Source: Oceanispirochaeta sp. (lineage in GTDB: Bacteria > Spirochaetota > Spirochaetia > DSM-2461). Taken from it: a DNA stretch of 42,747 nt. The notes beneath the pieces are model-generated. The model made no database searches, was not told where the DNA came from, and saw nothing but the letters and a program-made list of their open reading frames with translations. Both the position numbers and the translations under genes were made by a program. The DNA is taken from positions 1-42,747 of the forward strand of contig NZ_JAQIBL010000316.1 of the NCBI RefSeq assembly GCF_027859075.1. The letters run 5' to 3'. Shown one piece after another: positions 1-8,058 of the stretch. How positions within the stretch are numbered: position 1 is the first letter of the stretch; every line of letters starts with the position of its first letter.

Positions 1-284
1 GAATAACGCTTCAACAGTTCGGGAACCAGGAACCCTCCGAAAAGGGGAAGAAGATATCCAAGACCCAGATATTTGAGTTTGCCCGGTTTCCAGCCGAAGC
101 CGCGGAAATTCTTATCAAAAACAAGCTTCACAATGAGTGCAGTCAGTCCAGGAGTCCACATAATCATGATTACCGACGGCAGGTAGAACTTCTCCGAATC
201 CCGGGACATGAGAATATAAAAAGGAAGGCTGATAAGCATGGTGAGTACAAGGAAAACTGAGATTTTCTTTGTTTCTCTTTGCAT
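1..284 (-). CDS. CPBP-family membrane protease-like protein, 5' part (runs off window)
   Basis: The reverse strand from an ATG at 284 to the window edge reads without a stop for 94 codons. It encodes a hydrophobic segment near the start (residues about 8-24), the stretch MIMWTPGLTALIVK at about residue 40, then KFRGFGWKPG-like basic residues and another hydrophobic segment. This pattern resembles the N-terminus of CPBP (CAAX-like) intramembrane proteases, which have a W-x-P-G-L/A segment followed by a GWK/R turn. The catalytic EExxxR and HxxxB motifs would lie beyond the window edge, so activity cannot be judged. It is divergent from the DJ-1-like gene downstream. Confidence 0.6.
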   Translation of the reverse strand, partial: MQRETKKISVFLVLTMLISLPFYILMSRDSEKFYLPSVIMIMWTPGLTALIVKLVFDKNFRGFGWKPGKLKYLGLGYLLPLFGGFLVPELLKRY

Positions 285-428
285 CTGATGATTATAATAT
301 CTGACTCCTGATCCTGTCATGCTGATTTTATGTGCTCTGGAAGGGCACTTTTAATTGCTGTGGCAGTTTCAGATGGGACAGGGAAATCTCTCCTTCAGTC
401 TTTTATACTGGATGTCAGGAGATACACC

Positions 429-968
429 ATGAAACTCAAAAACAAAAATATTGGAATGCTAGTGGGTCCGGGTTTTGAAGACCTGGAGTTCTGGGCCGTT
501 AATATCAGGGTCAGGGAAGAGGGCGCCCGTATCCTCGTTATGGGCCTGAACAAAGGGGATACTTACAGCAGTAAAAGCGGTGGGCTGAAAGCAAAGGCCA
601 AGTTCGGTCCGGAGGATCTTGGTTCGAAAGATCTGGATGCCCTGCTGATCCCCGGAGGATGGGCTCCTGATCAGTTGCGCCGGGTGCCTGAATACCTCAA
701 ACTCATCCGGGAGATGGATCAGTCTGGTAAAATTCTGGGATTCATCTGTCATGCCGGATGGCTGGCAGCCAGTGCCGGGATCTTGACGGGACGGAAGGCT
801 ACGGGTTCACTGGGAATCAAGGATGATATGGAAAATGCCGGGGCTACCTGGGTCGACCTTCCCGCCTTCCGGGAAGGCAACCTGGTGTGGGGACGTGTTG
901 TAGCAGATATTCCGGATTACAACAGAGAGTTGATTCTGGCTTTGGCCGGGGGAGAGAATCATGCATAG
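429..968 (+). CDS. DJ-1/PfpI family protein
   Basis: A 179-residue protein of the DJ-1/PfpI (class I glutamine amidotransferase-like) superfamily. An early FEDLE motif supplies the conserved acidic residue, [13 protein letters not shown] forms the GG loop, and GFICHAGW is the nucleophile elbow with Cys followed by His. Members include stress chaperones, deglycases and cysteine peptidases, so the exact activity is not assignable. The reading frame opens at 330, but the ATG at 429 is preferred: AGGAG lies 7 nt upstream (417-421), homology starts there, and the length matches the family. It overlaps the next gene by 8 nt, suggesting coupled translation. Confidence 0.85.
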   Translation: MKLKNKNIGMLVGPGFEDLEFWAVNIRVREEGARILVMGLNKGDTYSSKSGGLKAKAKFGPEDLGSKDLDALLIPGGWAPDQLRRVPEYLKLIREMDQSGKILGFICHAGWLAASAGILTGRKATGSLGIKDDMENAGATWVDLPAFREGNLVWGRVVADIPDYNRELILALAGGENHA

Positions 969-2163
969 ATTTTCTTTGTGGAGTGGTCTGTTCCTTTTTC
1001 TGCTTGCAGGCAGCTGTTCCGGAGAGTCGGTGAAAACCTTAATTGAGGGGAGTGCTGGTTCAAGGCTTCAAGCCGAGAGTTTTGGAGCATTCAATGAACC
1101 CTGGGCCATGACCTTTCTGCCCGAGGGAGATCTCCTTATAAGCGAAAAAAGCGGAACCCTGGTTCTGTTTCATCTGAAGGACCGCTCCCGGGTGCTGGTC
1201 CAGGGGGTGCCCGAGGTCGCCTACGGTGGCCAGGGGGGTCTGGGAGACATCATTCTCCATCCTCAATACAGGGAGAACCACTGGGTATACCTGTCTTATG
1301 TCGAGAGGGATGAGTCAGGAAATTCCGGAGCCGTCGTGGCCCGGGCTCTTTTAAAGAATGCAGCGGCCAGGGCTGAGCTGGAAAACCTGGAAGTCCTCTG
1401 GCGGCAGATCCCCAAGGTTCAGGGCACCGGTCACTACTCCCATCGTCTGGCCTTCGGCCCGGAGGGGCATCTGTTCATAACCTCGGGTGAACGGCAGAAA
1501 CAGACCCCCGCCCAGAGCTGGACGCAGAATCTCGGCAAGGTGATCAGGTTAAACCCGGACGGTACCGTGCCTGCCGATAATCCCTTTCAGGATAAAGGAG
1601 AGCTTGCCAAAACCTTCTGGTCCCTCGGACATCGTAATCTTTTAGGCATAGCCTTCGACCAGGAGGGGCAGCTGTGGACCCATGAAATGGGCCCCAGGCA
1701 TGGAGATGAATTCAATCTGATCCTTGGCGGTGAAAATTATGGCTGGCCTCTTGTCTCCTGGGGAGATCAATACTCGGGCCTTGCCATTCCCGATCATGAT
1801 ACCCGTCGGGAATTCCATTCTCCCGAGCTATACTGGGTGCCTTCAATTGCACCATCCGGGTTGATCATATATTCGGGGACACTGTTTTCAGGCTGGCAGG
1901 GTAATGCCTTTATCGGAGGCCTCGTATCAGAATCATTGATACGGGTCAGGATGGGTGGTGATCAGGTTCAGGAGGTTGAACGTTTTGCAATGAAAAAAAG
2001 GGCTCAGTCCGAAGGAATGAATTGTCATAGACGAGATTCAAATTTCCTCCCGCGTCTTCCGGAGTTCAGACCTGTAGGCAATGATTTAGGATTAATAACA
2101 ATAAAATCATTGCAAACGTTTGTATTTAAATCATTTTATATCGATCTTGAATTATCGATTTAG
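961..2163 (+). CDS. PQQ-dependent aldose sugar dehydrogenase-like lipoprotein, C-terminus degenerate
   Basis: The N-terminus is a lipoprotein or export signal with a lipobox (LAGSC, Cys19). It is followed by the glucose/sorbosone dehydrogenase beta-propeller: [25 protein letters not shown], the [15 protein letters not shown] stretch, [23 protein letters not shown] and GENYGWPL. This family oxidises aldoses in the periplasm with PQQ. Similarity stops near residue 346 (about base 2000). The usual last blade is missing and is replaced by about 54 unrelated residues. The final codons run across a LacI-type operator at 2111-2124, so the tail is probably non-coding DNA read by accident after a 3' deletion. 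I found no continuation of the family motif in the other two frames. It may be non-functional. Confidence 0.75.
   Translation: MHRFSLWSGLFLFLLAGSCSGESVKTLIEGSAGSRLQAESFGAFNEPWAMTFLPEGDLLISEKSGTLVLFHLKDRSRVLVQGVPEVAYGGQGGLGDIILHPQYRENHWVYLSYVERDESGNSGAVVARALLKNAAARAELENLEVLWRQIPKVQGTGHYSHRLAFGPEGHLFITSGERQKQTPAQSWTQNLGKVIRLNPDGTVPADNPFQDKGELAKTFWSLGHRNLLGIAFDQEGQLWTHEMGPRHGDEFNLILGGENYGWPLVSWGDQYSGLAIPDHDTRREFHSPELYWVPSIAPSGLIIYSGTLFSGWQGNAFIGGLVSESLIRVRMGGDQVQEVERFAMKKRAQSEGMNCHRRDSNFLPRLPEFRPVGNDLGLITIKSLQTFVFKSFYIDLELSI
2111..2124. promoter_or_regulatory. LacI-type operator 1
   Basis: TGCAAACGTTTGTA contains the perfect palindrome CAAACGTTTG centred on CG, the usual form of LacI/GalR-family operators. 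It lies about 150 bp before the inositol ABC promoter and pairs with a second copy at 2311-2324. The LacI-family regulator at 6942-7964 in the same cluster is the likely binder. Confidence 0.6.
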
Positions 2164-2189
2164 ATTGGAATTGAACCTGTGATATAAGG

Positions 2190-2204
2190 ATTGTCTGATA
2201 TTCT
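2190..2204 (+). promoter_or_regulatory. ATTGTCTGA box (candidate GntR/FCD site), copy 1
   Basis: The 12-mer GGATTGTCTGAT (2188-2199) recurs exactly on the other strand upstream of iolB (8006-8017 plus flank), and ATTGTCTGA recurs at the promoter of the GntR gene. TTGTCT here (2191-2196) could also act as a -35 with TAAAAT at 2215-2220 (18-bp spacer). The link to the GntR regulator is inferred from co-occurrence. Confidence 0.4.
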
Positions 2205-2272
2205 GAAAAATGAATAAAATCATATATGATATGCATATAGTAATCATTGCCTGATTAATGTACAAATTTATG

Positions 2273-2302
2273 TTGACAGATTTTAAATTCCAGAGAGATA
2301 AT
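2273..2302 (+). promoter_or_regulatory. Sigma-70 promoter of the inositol ABC operon
   Basis: A consensus -35 TTGACA (2273-2278), an 18-bp spacer and a -10 GATAAT (2297-2302) predict a start near 2309. The second LacI-type operator (2311-2324) begins right after this, where a bound repressor would block transcription. Confidence 0.75.
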
Positions 2303-2310
2303 GACTAAAA

Positions 2311-2324
2311 TGGCAACGTTTGCA
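2311..2324. promoter_or_regulatory. LacI-type operator 2
   Basis: TGGCAACGTTTGCA is centred on AACGTT with matching outer TG/CA bases. It overlaps the predicted transcription start of the ABC operon, the position expected for repression. Two operators about 200 bp apart would allow looping. Confidence 0.65.
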
Positions 2325-2388
2325 AGGAAGCCTTGATGTTTCGAGGATTCATGTAAATGTTAAATCGCTAAAGAAGAAGGAGCTTTTT

Positions 2389-3330
2389 ATGAAAAAACTT
2401 ATGCTTGGCCTTATCTGCCTCGTCGTTATCGCAACAGGTGCTTTTGCTGCTGGTCAGCAGGATGCCGATGGAGTTATGAAAGTCGGTTATGTCTGTAACA
2501 ACTTTAATGACACTTTCCAGACCTATGTCATGGATGCTGCCGAAGGTTATTTCGACGGTGTTGCCGATGTAGAAATCGTTCTGCAGGATGCACTGGAAGA
2601 TGTTATCCGTCAGCAGGACCTGGTAAACACCTTGATAGCACAGAAAATTGATGCACTGATTGTCGTTCCCGTAGACACCAGCGCCATGGACCCCATTGTG
2701 AAAGCTGCAGCTGAAGCTGGAATCCCCCTTTGTTTTGTTAACAGGAATCCTTATGCAGGCAAAACACTTCCCAAGAATGTTTTTTATGTAGGTTCTCAGG
2801 AAATCATTGCCGGTCAGCAGCAGATGGAATATATGGGCGAAATGCTCGATGGTAAAGGCGGAGTCGCCATCCTTATGGGTAAACTGGACAACGAAGGTGC
2901 TTTGAAAAGAACCGAAGGTAACGAGTCTGTAGCCGCCTCTAAATTCCCCGGAATCAAAATTCTCGCTAAAGAAACAGGCAACTGGCAGAGAGACCAGGGC
3001 ATGATTCTGACAGAAAACTGGCTCACCGCTTACGGTGCCGATCTGAAGGGTATTCTGGCAAATAATGATGAAATGGCTCTTGGTGCTGTAGAAGCCCTCA
3101 AGGCCGCCGGAAGAACTGATATCCCTGTCATGGGAGTTGATGCCATTCCAGACGCAAAAGAAGCCGTTGGAAATGGATCTCTGGCAGCTACGGTTCTTCA
3201 GGATGCCGTTGGACAGGGTGAAGGCGGAGCCAAGGTTATTCACAATGTCCTGATGGGCAAAAGTGCTGAAGCCTTAACATGGGTTCCCTTTGTTCTGATT
3301 ACACCGGAAAATCTGGCTGACTTTCAGTAG
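2389..3330 (+). CDS. Sugar (probably myo-inositol) ABC transporter substrate-binding protein
   Basis: A 313-residue periplasmic binding protein of the ribose/galactose type I fold (RbsB/IbpA-like). A cleavable signal peptide (MKKLMLGLICLVVIATGAFA) is followed by AGQQ. Family features include the IDALIVVPVDTSAMDP strand-loop, PLCFVNRNP and ILANNDEMALGAVEAL. The ATG at 2389 is chosen because AAGAAGGAG precedes it and the signal peptide starts there; the upstream in-frame extension overlaps the operator. It is the first gene of an operon with the ATPase, permease and inositol enzymes, which points to myo-inositol as ligand (inference). A strong hairpin follows its stop codon, so it is probably made in excess over the rest of the transporter. 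Confidence 0.85.
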   Translation: MKKLMLGLICLVVIATGAFAAGQQDADGVMKVGYVCNNFNDTFQTYVMDAAEGYFDGVADVEIVLQDALEDVIRQQDLVNTLIAQKIDALIVVPVDTSAMDPIVKAAAEAGIPLCFVNRNPYAGKTLPKNVFYVGSQEIIAGQQQMEYMGEMLDGKGGVAILMGKLDNEGALKRTEGNESVAASKFPGIKILAKETGNWQRDQGMILTENWLTAYGADLKGILANNDEMALGAVEALKAAGRTDIPVMGVDAIPDAKEAVGNGSLAATVLQDAVGQGEGGAKVIHNVLMGKSAEALTWVPFVLITPENLADFQ

Positions 3331-3340
3331 GAATTGTTAT

Positions 3341-3365
3341 GAGGCTGTCAGTAGTTGACAGCCTC
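3341..3365 (+). terminator. Intercistronic hairpin after the binding-protein gene
   Basis: A perfect 10-bp stem, GAGGCTGTCA with TGACAGCCTC, has a 5-nt loop and is followed by ATTTTTGG. It lies 10 nt after the binding-protein stop and just before the ATPase ribosome site. It probably acts as a partial terminator or 3' stabiliser that lowers ATPase and permease expression relative to the binding protein. Confidence 0.75.
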
Positions 3366-3380
3366 ATTTTTGGAGGGATT

Positions 3381-4898
3381 ATGGCAGAGGAAAAATATCT
3401 CCTGCAGATGCAGGATATCGTAAAAAACTTCCCTGGAGTAAAAGCTCTTAAGGGTGTTCATCTGGATGTGATGCCTGTTGAAATTCATGCCCTGATGGGT
3501 GACAATGGAGCCGGAACATCCACTCTTATGAACTGTCTTGCCGGAGTCTTCGGTCAGACCTCGGGATCCATCATTTATGATGGAGAACTAAGAGAACGTT
3601 ACAATACAATACAGGCTCTTGGAATGGGGATTTCCATGATTCATCAGGAACTGAGTCCCGTATTGCACAGGCCCATTATGGAGAATATCTGGCTGGGTAG
3701 AGAGCCCCTGAACAGATTCGGTCTGGTTGACCATCAGAAAATGTATGATATGAGTGTTGAAGTTCTGAAAGAAATTGAACTGAATGAAGATCCCCGGACC
3801 GAGATGGTCCAGCTGACCGTAGCTAAGATGCAGATGATCGAGATTGCCAAGGCTGTGTCCTATGATTCCAATCTCATCATCATGGATGAGCCTACATCGG
3901 CTCTGACAGAAAAAGAAATCAAGCAGCTTTTTATCATCATGCGTAAACTGAAAGATAAAGGTAAAAGCATCATATATATATCTCACAAATTAGATGAAGT
4001 GTATGAAATCACCGACCGCATCACCGTCTATCGGGATGGAACCTATATCGGTACAGAGAATACGAAAAATCTGGCCCTGGATAAGCTGATCAATATGATG
4101 GTTGGAAGAGATGTGGATGAGATGTTTCCCAAGGTGGTCTGTCCCATTGGTGAAGTGAAAATGGAGGTCAGGAACCTGAGTCATTATCGTTACTTCACCG
4201 ATGTTTCCTTTACTGTCAGAAGGGGTGAAATTCTGGGTGTCGCCGGACTCATCGGTTCGGGACGGACAGAGGTGATCGAAACCATCTTCGGTATCAGAAA
4301 AAAGATCGGGGGGGAAATCCTGATTGACGGAAAGGCTGTTGATATTGCCTCTCCCCGAGATGCAATAGGTCAGCATATGGCTTTGCTGACTGAAGACCGC
4401 AGGCAGACAGGCATTTTTCCAATGCTCTCTGTCCGTTTGAATATGGCCATAACAAATATCCCCCATTATCTGAATAAAGTAGGATTGATCCGGAACAAGA
4501 AACTGAAAGATGACTGTGATGATTATGTAAAAAAGATCCAGGTAAAAACACCTAGTCTGATGCAGAGAGTAGAAAACCTCAGTGGAGGGAATCAGCAGAA
4601 AGTTCTTGTGGCACGCTGGCTTATGACCAATCCGGAGATCCTCTTTCTGGATGAACCCACCAGAGGGATCGATGTGGGTGCCAAATCTGAAATCCACAGA
4701 CTGATTACCCGGCTGGCAGGGGAAGGGAAATCCATCGTGATGGTGTCTTCAGAGCTGCCGGAAGTGATGGGGATGAGCGACAGGATCATGGTCATGCATG
4801 AAGGACTGGTGACAGGGATTGTCGAGAACAGTAAAGATCTGACCCAGGAAGAGCTGATGACCTATGCCACAGGAAAAGCAGAAGGAAAGGAGAATTAA
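3381..4898 (+). CDS. Sugar ABC transporter ATP-binding protein (MglA/RbsA type), Walker A lysine missing
   Basis: A 505-residue protein with two fused ATPase domains, closest in pattern to MglA (for example MQMIEIAKA, TRGIDVGAK). Domain 1 has a Walker B (LIIMDEPTSALT) and H-loop (YISHKLDE). Its P-loop reads GDNGAGTSTL, with Thr46 (codon ACA, 3516-3518) where the family has the ATP-binding Lys, and its signature is LTVAKMQ instead of LSVxQxQ. Domain 2 has the usual degenerate P-loop of this family (GLIGSGRTE), an intact LSGGNQQK signature and FLDEPTRG. Neither P-loop therefore has a lysine. The start is ATG 3381 after GGAGGG. Whether it is active is open; sequence error is also possible. Confidence 0.88.
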   Translation: MAEEKYLLQMQDIVKNFPGVKALKGVHLDVMPVEIHALMGDNGAGTSTLMNCLAGVFGQTSGSIIYDGELRERYNTIQALGMGISMIHQELSPVLHRPIMENIWLGREPLNRFGLVDHQKMYDMSVEVLKEIELNEDPRTEMVQLTVAKMQMIEIAKAVSYDSNLIIMDEPTSALTEKEIKQLFIIMRKLKDKGKSIIYISHKLDEVYEITDRITVYRDGTYIGTENTKNLALDKLINMMVGRDVDEMFPKVVCPIGEVKMEVRNLSHYRYFTDVSFTVRRGEILGVAGLIGSGRTEVIETIFGIRKKIGGEILIDGKAVDIASPRDAIGQHMALLTEDRRQTGIFPMLSVRLNMAITNIPHYLNKVGLIRNKKLKDDCDDYVKKIQVKTPSLMQRVENLSGGNQQKVLVARWLMTNPEILFLDEPTRGIDVGAKSEIHRLITRLAGEGKSIVMVSSELPEVMGMSDRIMVMHEGLVTGIVENSKDLTQEELMTYATGKAEGKEN

Positions 4899-4901
4899 GG
4901 C

Positions 4902-5903
4902 ATGCCCATTCTGAAGAATACTTTAAAATCGCAGGGAACCAAAGAGATCCTGCAGAAATACGGAATCGTATTTGTTCTTATATTGATGATCGTCGGGATC
5001 AGCATAATGGAGCCGGCGTTCCTCAGTAAATCCAATATTTTTAATGTCCTGACTCACACGGCTATCTATGGAATCATGGCTCTGGGGTTGACCTTTGTCA
5101 TCATTTCCAAGGGAATTGACCTTTCTGTCGGTTCTGTCCTTGCTTTGTCCGGTGTCATCGCCGCCAGTCTGGGACAGGCTGCAGATGCTACAGGCAAATA
5201 CTTTCCCAATATGACAGAAATGCCTCTCATCGTACCTATTCTGGGAGCCCTTGCGGTGGGAGCCCTCTGCGGTGCCATCAGCGGAGCCCTGATTGCCAAG
5301 ACTCACATTCCCGCCTTTATCGCAACCTTAGGGATGATGACTGTGGCCCGGGGTATGGCTTTGATTTACTCCGATGGTAGACCTGTGAGCACATTGATTC
5401 CCTCCCTCACGGATCTGGGCGGAAAAATTTGGGGATGGCTTCCCATTCCTGTTTTGATTTATTTCATCACGATTGTTGTAAGCACGATTCTGCTGAATCA
5501 GACCCGCTTCGGTAAGAGTGTCTATGCCATTGGCGGGAACATCAAGGCTGCCGAGGTCTCCGGGGTCAATGTCAGCCGAAACCTCATTGCCATCTATGCC
5601 TACAGCGGTCTTCTGGCCGGTCTGGCAGCGGTTGTGTTTGCCGGAAGAGTCGGTTCAGTCCACCCCGGTGCGGCCACGGGGTACGAGTTGACCGCCATCG
5701 CCGCAACGACTATCGGCGGAACCAGTCACTCCGGAGGTATCGGTACTATCTGGGGAGCCCTGGTGGGTGCACTTGTCCTTTCGGTTATGAGAAACGGTAT
5801 GACCCTGATGGGTGTTGATGCCTACTGGCAGCAGGTCACCGAAGGGGTCATCATCGTCGTAGCGGTTATCGTCGACATGCGTAAAAACTTGAAAAAAGAC
5901 TAA
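4902..5903 (+). CDS. Sugar ABC transporter permease (RbsC/MglC family)
   Basis: A 333-residue inner-membrane permease of the BPD_transp_2 family with many hydrophobic helices. Family segments include LGLTFVIISKGIDLSVGSVLAL, THIPAFIATLGMM, NQTRFGKSVYAIGGN.. AAEVSGVNV (the coupling segment that contacts the ATPase) and GYELTAIAATTIGG. It starts 3 nt after the ATPase stop; GAAAGGAG at 4885-4892 serves as the ribosome site inside the upstream gene. With the binding protein and ATPase it forms one carbohydrate importer, inferred to take up inositol from the adjoining iol genes. Confidence 0.9.
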   Translation: MPILKNTLKSQGTKEILQKYGIVFVLILMIVGISIMEPAFLSKSNIFNVLTHTAIYGIMALGLTFVIISKGIDLSVGSVLALSGVIAASLGQAADATGKYFPNMTEMPLIVPILGALAVGALCGAISGALIAKTHIPAFIATLGMMTVARGMALIYSDGRPVSTLIPSLTDLGGKIWGWLPIPVLIYFITIVVSTILLNQTRFGKSVYAIGGNIKAAEVSGVNVSRNLIAIYAYSGLLAGLAAVVFAGRVGSVHPGAATGYELTAIAATTIGGTSHSGGIGTIWGALVGALVLSVMRNGMTLMGVDAYWQQVTEGVIIVVAVIVDMRKNLKKD

Positions 5904-5925
5904 TTGAAGCTGGATAGAGGAAGAG

Positions 5926-6939
5926 ATGAAGAAAATAAAGATTGGTTCCGTCGGCCTCGGCCGTCTGGGTCTGCAGCATGCGGAAAATATAGCCACCAGG
6001 GTCATGAATGTTGAATTGACTGCCTTGTGTGATCTCAATAAAAACCTGTTAAACGAAACTGCAGACCGACTGGGTGTGGAGCATCGCTGCAACAGCTTTG
6101 AAGAGATGATCGCTCTCGAAGAACTTGATGCTATCTGTATTGTCTCTCCCTCGGGTCTTCATACCGCCCAGATCTCCGCTGCCCTGGCCGCGGGAAAGCA
6201 TGTTTTTTCAGAAAAACCTCTGGGGGTGACCGTAGAGGAGTGCAAAGAAGCCGAAAAAGCCGTAGAATCTCATCCGGATAAGGTTTTTATGCTGGGATTT
6301 ATGCGCCGCTTTGACCCCTCCTATATGTATGCACACCAGAAGGTTGCCTCAGGGGAAATCGGTAAGCCGATCCTGTTTCGATCCTACAGTCAGGACCCGG
6401 AAAAGTTCATTGACGGAGCTATTGCCTTTGCCGGTCACAGCGGTGGACAGTTTCTGGATATGGCGGTTCATGACATCGATCTGGCCCGGTGGTTTCTGAA
6501 TTCAGAACCTGAGTCTGTGACGGCTATGGGCGGCTGTTATGCCCACCCCGAGTTCGGAGAGTTCAAGGACGGAGACAATGTCTCCTGCCTGATGAAGTTT
6601 AAAAACGATGCTATGGTGTTTCTCTTTGCTGGACGAACCGCACCCCATGGATATAATGTAGAAACAGAGATCATCGGCACAAAAGGTATCCTCAGAATTG
6701 CTTCTGTTCCTCAGAAAAATCTGGTGGAAATACTGGATCATTCGGGTGTGCGAAAAGAGTGCAGTGAAAACTTTCTGGAACGATTTGAGAGCTCCTATGT
6801 CAACGAGCTGCAGGAGTTTGTGGATTGTATTCTGGAAGAGCGCAAACCATCTGTTACAGTATACGATGGCACCCGAGTCTCTGAAATTGCTTACAAATGC
6901 AAAGAATCATTTGAATCCGGGACTCAGTTGAGGTTTTAA
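5926..6939 (+). CDS. iolG: Inositol 2-dehydrogenase / Gfo-Idh-MocA oxidoreductase (copy 1)
   Basis: A 337-residue NAD(P)-dependent oxidoreductase. The N-terminal Rossmann motif is GSVGLGRLGLQHAENI; FSEKPLGVTVEE is the conserved EKP motif whose Lys is catalytic; the VHDIDLARWF stretch carries the catalytic Asp and His of this family. Length and motifs match IolG, which oxidises myo-inositol to scyllo-inosose. It sits between the transporter and the LacI regulator, with GAGGAAGAG just upstream. A second gene of identical length lies at 11689-12702; one may act on another inositol isomer (scyllo- or D-chiro-inositol) or a later intermediate. The symbol is by analogy. Confidence 0.8.
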   Translation: MKKIKIGSVGLGRLGLQHAENIATRVMNVELTALCDLNKNLLNETADRLGVEHRCNSFEEMIALEELDAICIVSPSGLHTAQISAALAAGKHVFSEKPLGVTVEECKEAEKAVESHPDKVFMLGFMRRFDPSYMYAHQKVASGEIGKPILFRSYSQDPEKFIDGAIAFAGHSGGQFLDMAVHDIDLARWFLNSEPESVTAMGGCYAHPEFGEFKDGDNVSCLMKFKNDAMVFLFAGRTAPHGYNVETEIIGTKGILRIASVPQKNLVEILDHSGVRKECSENFLERFESSYVNELQEFVDCILEERKPSVTVYDGTRVSEIAYKCKESFESGTQLRF

Positions 6940-6941
6940 TT

Positions 6942-7964
6942 ATGAATCACCAGGTCACTATCAAAGATATCGCCGAAATCGCCGGAGTCAGCTTTTCCAC
7001 CGTATCCCGCTGCTTGAATGACAGTACTTTGGTGGCCGAAAAGACGAAGGCAAGGGTGAATAAAATTGCCAATGACCTGGGGTTTGAGTTTAATGCGGGT
7101 GCACGGAGTATGATCACAAGCCGGGTAGGGACGGTGGGTATTATACTTCCCGAACAGTATACTGCGGTTAATGTCAATGTTTACCATGGAATGCTTATGA
7201 ACAGTTTGAGAACCTATCTGGAAAAAGCGGATGTGGATTTGATTGTCAGTTATGAAAGAAATCATTATACAAATCACAATAACATCATCCGGTTGGTGAC
7301 CCGCAACAAGGTGGATGGCTTGATAATCCTGGTGGAAGAAGTCCATCCCGAAAGTCTGAGCTATCTTGTGGATTACGCCGTGCCCTTTGTCTGCCTTCAC
7401 TATCCTCCCGGACAGGAGATCAAAGATCAGGAAGTCGTGTACACAGATCATTACATGGGGGGCAAGCTTGTGGCCGAACACCTGCTGGAAAAGGGTTTGA
7501 AATCCTTTTGTATGCTGGCCATGGAAGAAAAGCATCTTGAGTTCCAATTACGGGAGGAAGGATATCGGGACACCATTGAAAAAGCAGGTTTTGTGGTGAA
7601 GCAGTTTTTCAGTGACTCCACCTTTGATTCTTCCAGAGCCGTCATTTCACAGCATGCGCAAGAACTGAGAGAGTGTGATGCCATGTTTGCCTCGAATGAC
7701 CTGATGGGTCTCGGTGCCATCAGGGCCATGAAGGATCATGGTTTTACAATCCCCGATGATATGGCTGTTGTCGGCTACGATGACAGTGAATTCGGCCGCT
7801 ATAGCAGTCCAGGATTGACCTCCATCCATCAGCCCCGGGAGGAACTGGCTCATATTTCCTGTGACCGCCTTTTCATTCAGATGGAGAAGAGGAAAAACGG
7901 GGAAGAAATCATGAAGAAGAGGATCAGCATACAGCCTGTATTGATCCCCAGAGAGTCTTCCTGA
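6942..7964 (+). CDS. LacI-family transcriptional regulator
   Basis: A 340-residue regulator. Residues 5-50 form the LacI helix-turn-helix (VTIKDIAEIAGVSFSTVSRCLN), followed by the hinge helix region and a periplasmic-binding-protein-like sensor domain (VGIILPEQY, DGLIILVEE, AMFASNDLMGLGAIRAMKDHGFTIPDDMAVVGYDDSEFG). It begins 2 nt after the iolG copy 1 stop, so it belongs to the inositol ABC operon. The likely targets are the AACGTT-centred operators at 2111 and 2311. The inducer is presumably inositol or an early catabolite (inference). Confidence 0.9.
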   Translation: MNHQVTIKDIAEIAGVSFSTVSRCLNDSTLVAEKTKARVNKIANDLGFEFNAGARSMITSRVGTVGIILPEQYTAVNVNVYHGMLMNSLRTYLEKADVDLIVSYERNHYTNHNNIIRLVTRNKVDGLIILVEEVHPESLSYLVDYAVPFVCLHYPPGQEIKDQEVVYTDHYMGGKLVAEHLLEKGLKSFCMLAMEEKHLEFQLREEGYRDTIEKAGFVVKQFFSDSTFDSSRAVISQHAQELRECDAMFASNDLMGLGAIRAMKDHGFTIPDDMAVVGYDDSEFGRYSSPGLTSIHQPREELAHISCDRLFIQMEKRKNGEEIMKKRISIQPVLIPRESS

Positions 7965-8002
7965 TTGAAAAGAATTTTACTTGATAAGGCGTGCATCTTC
8001 GT

Positions 8003-8017
8003 ATGACATCAGACAAT
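8003..8017 (-). promoter_or_regulatory. ATTGTCTGA box (candidate GntR/FCD site), copy 2
   Basis: On the reverse strand it reads ATTGTCTGATGTCAT, matching 12 of 15 positions of the copy at the GntR gene promoter (13528-13542) and sharing GGATTGTCTGAT with the copy at 2190. It lies about 45 nt before iolB, between the LacI gene and the iolBDEG transcript. I did not find a convincing -35/-10 pair here. Confidence 0.4.
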
Positions 8018-8058
8018 CCGACATAACGAGATTTTTTTATTGCCTGAAGGAGGCTATT

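Noticed and set aside
2368-3243. Long open frame antisense to the first binding-protein gene
   Set aside because: It mirrors a well-supported gene, has low-complexity content with no recognisable motif, and no ribosome site.
3990-4697. 235-codon frame antisense to the ABC ATPase
   Set aside because: The sense strand carries clear ABC motifs; the antisense product resembles nothing.
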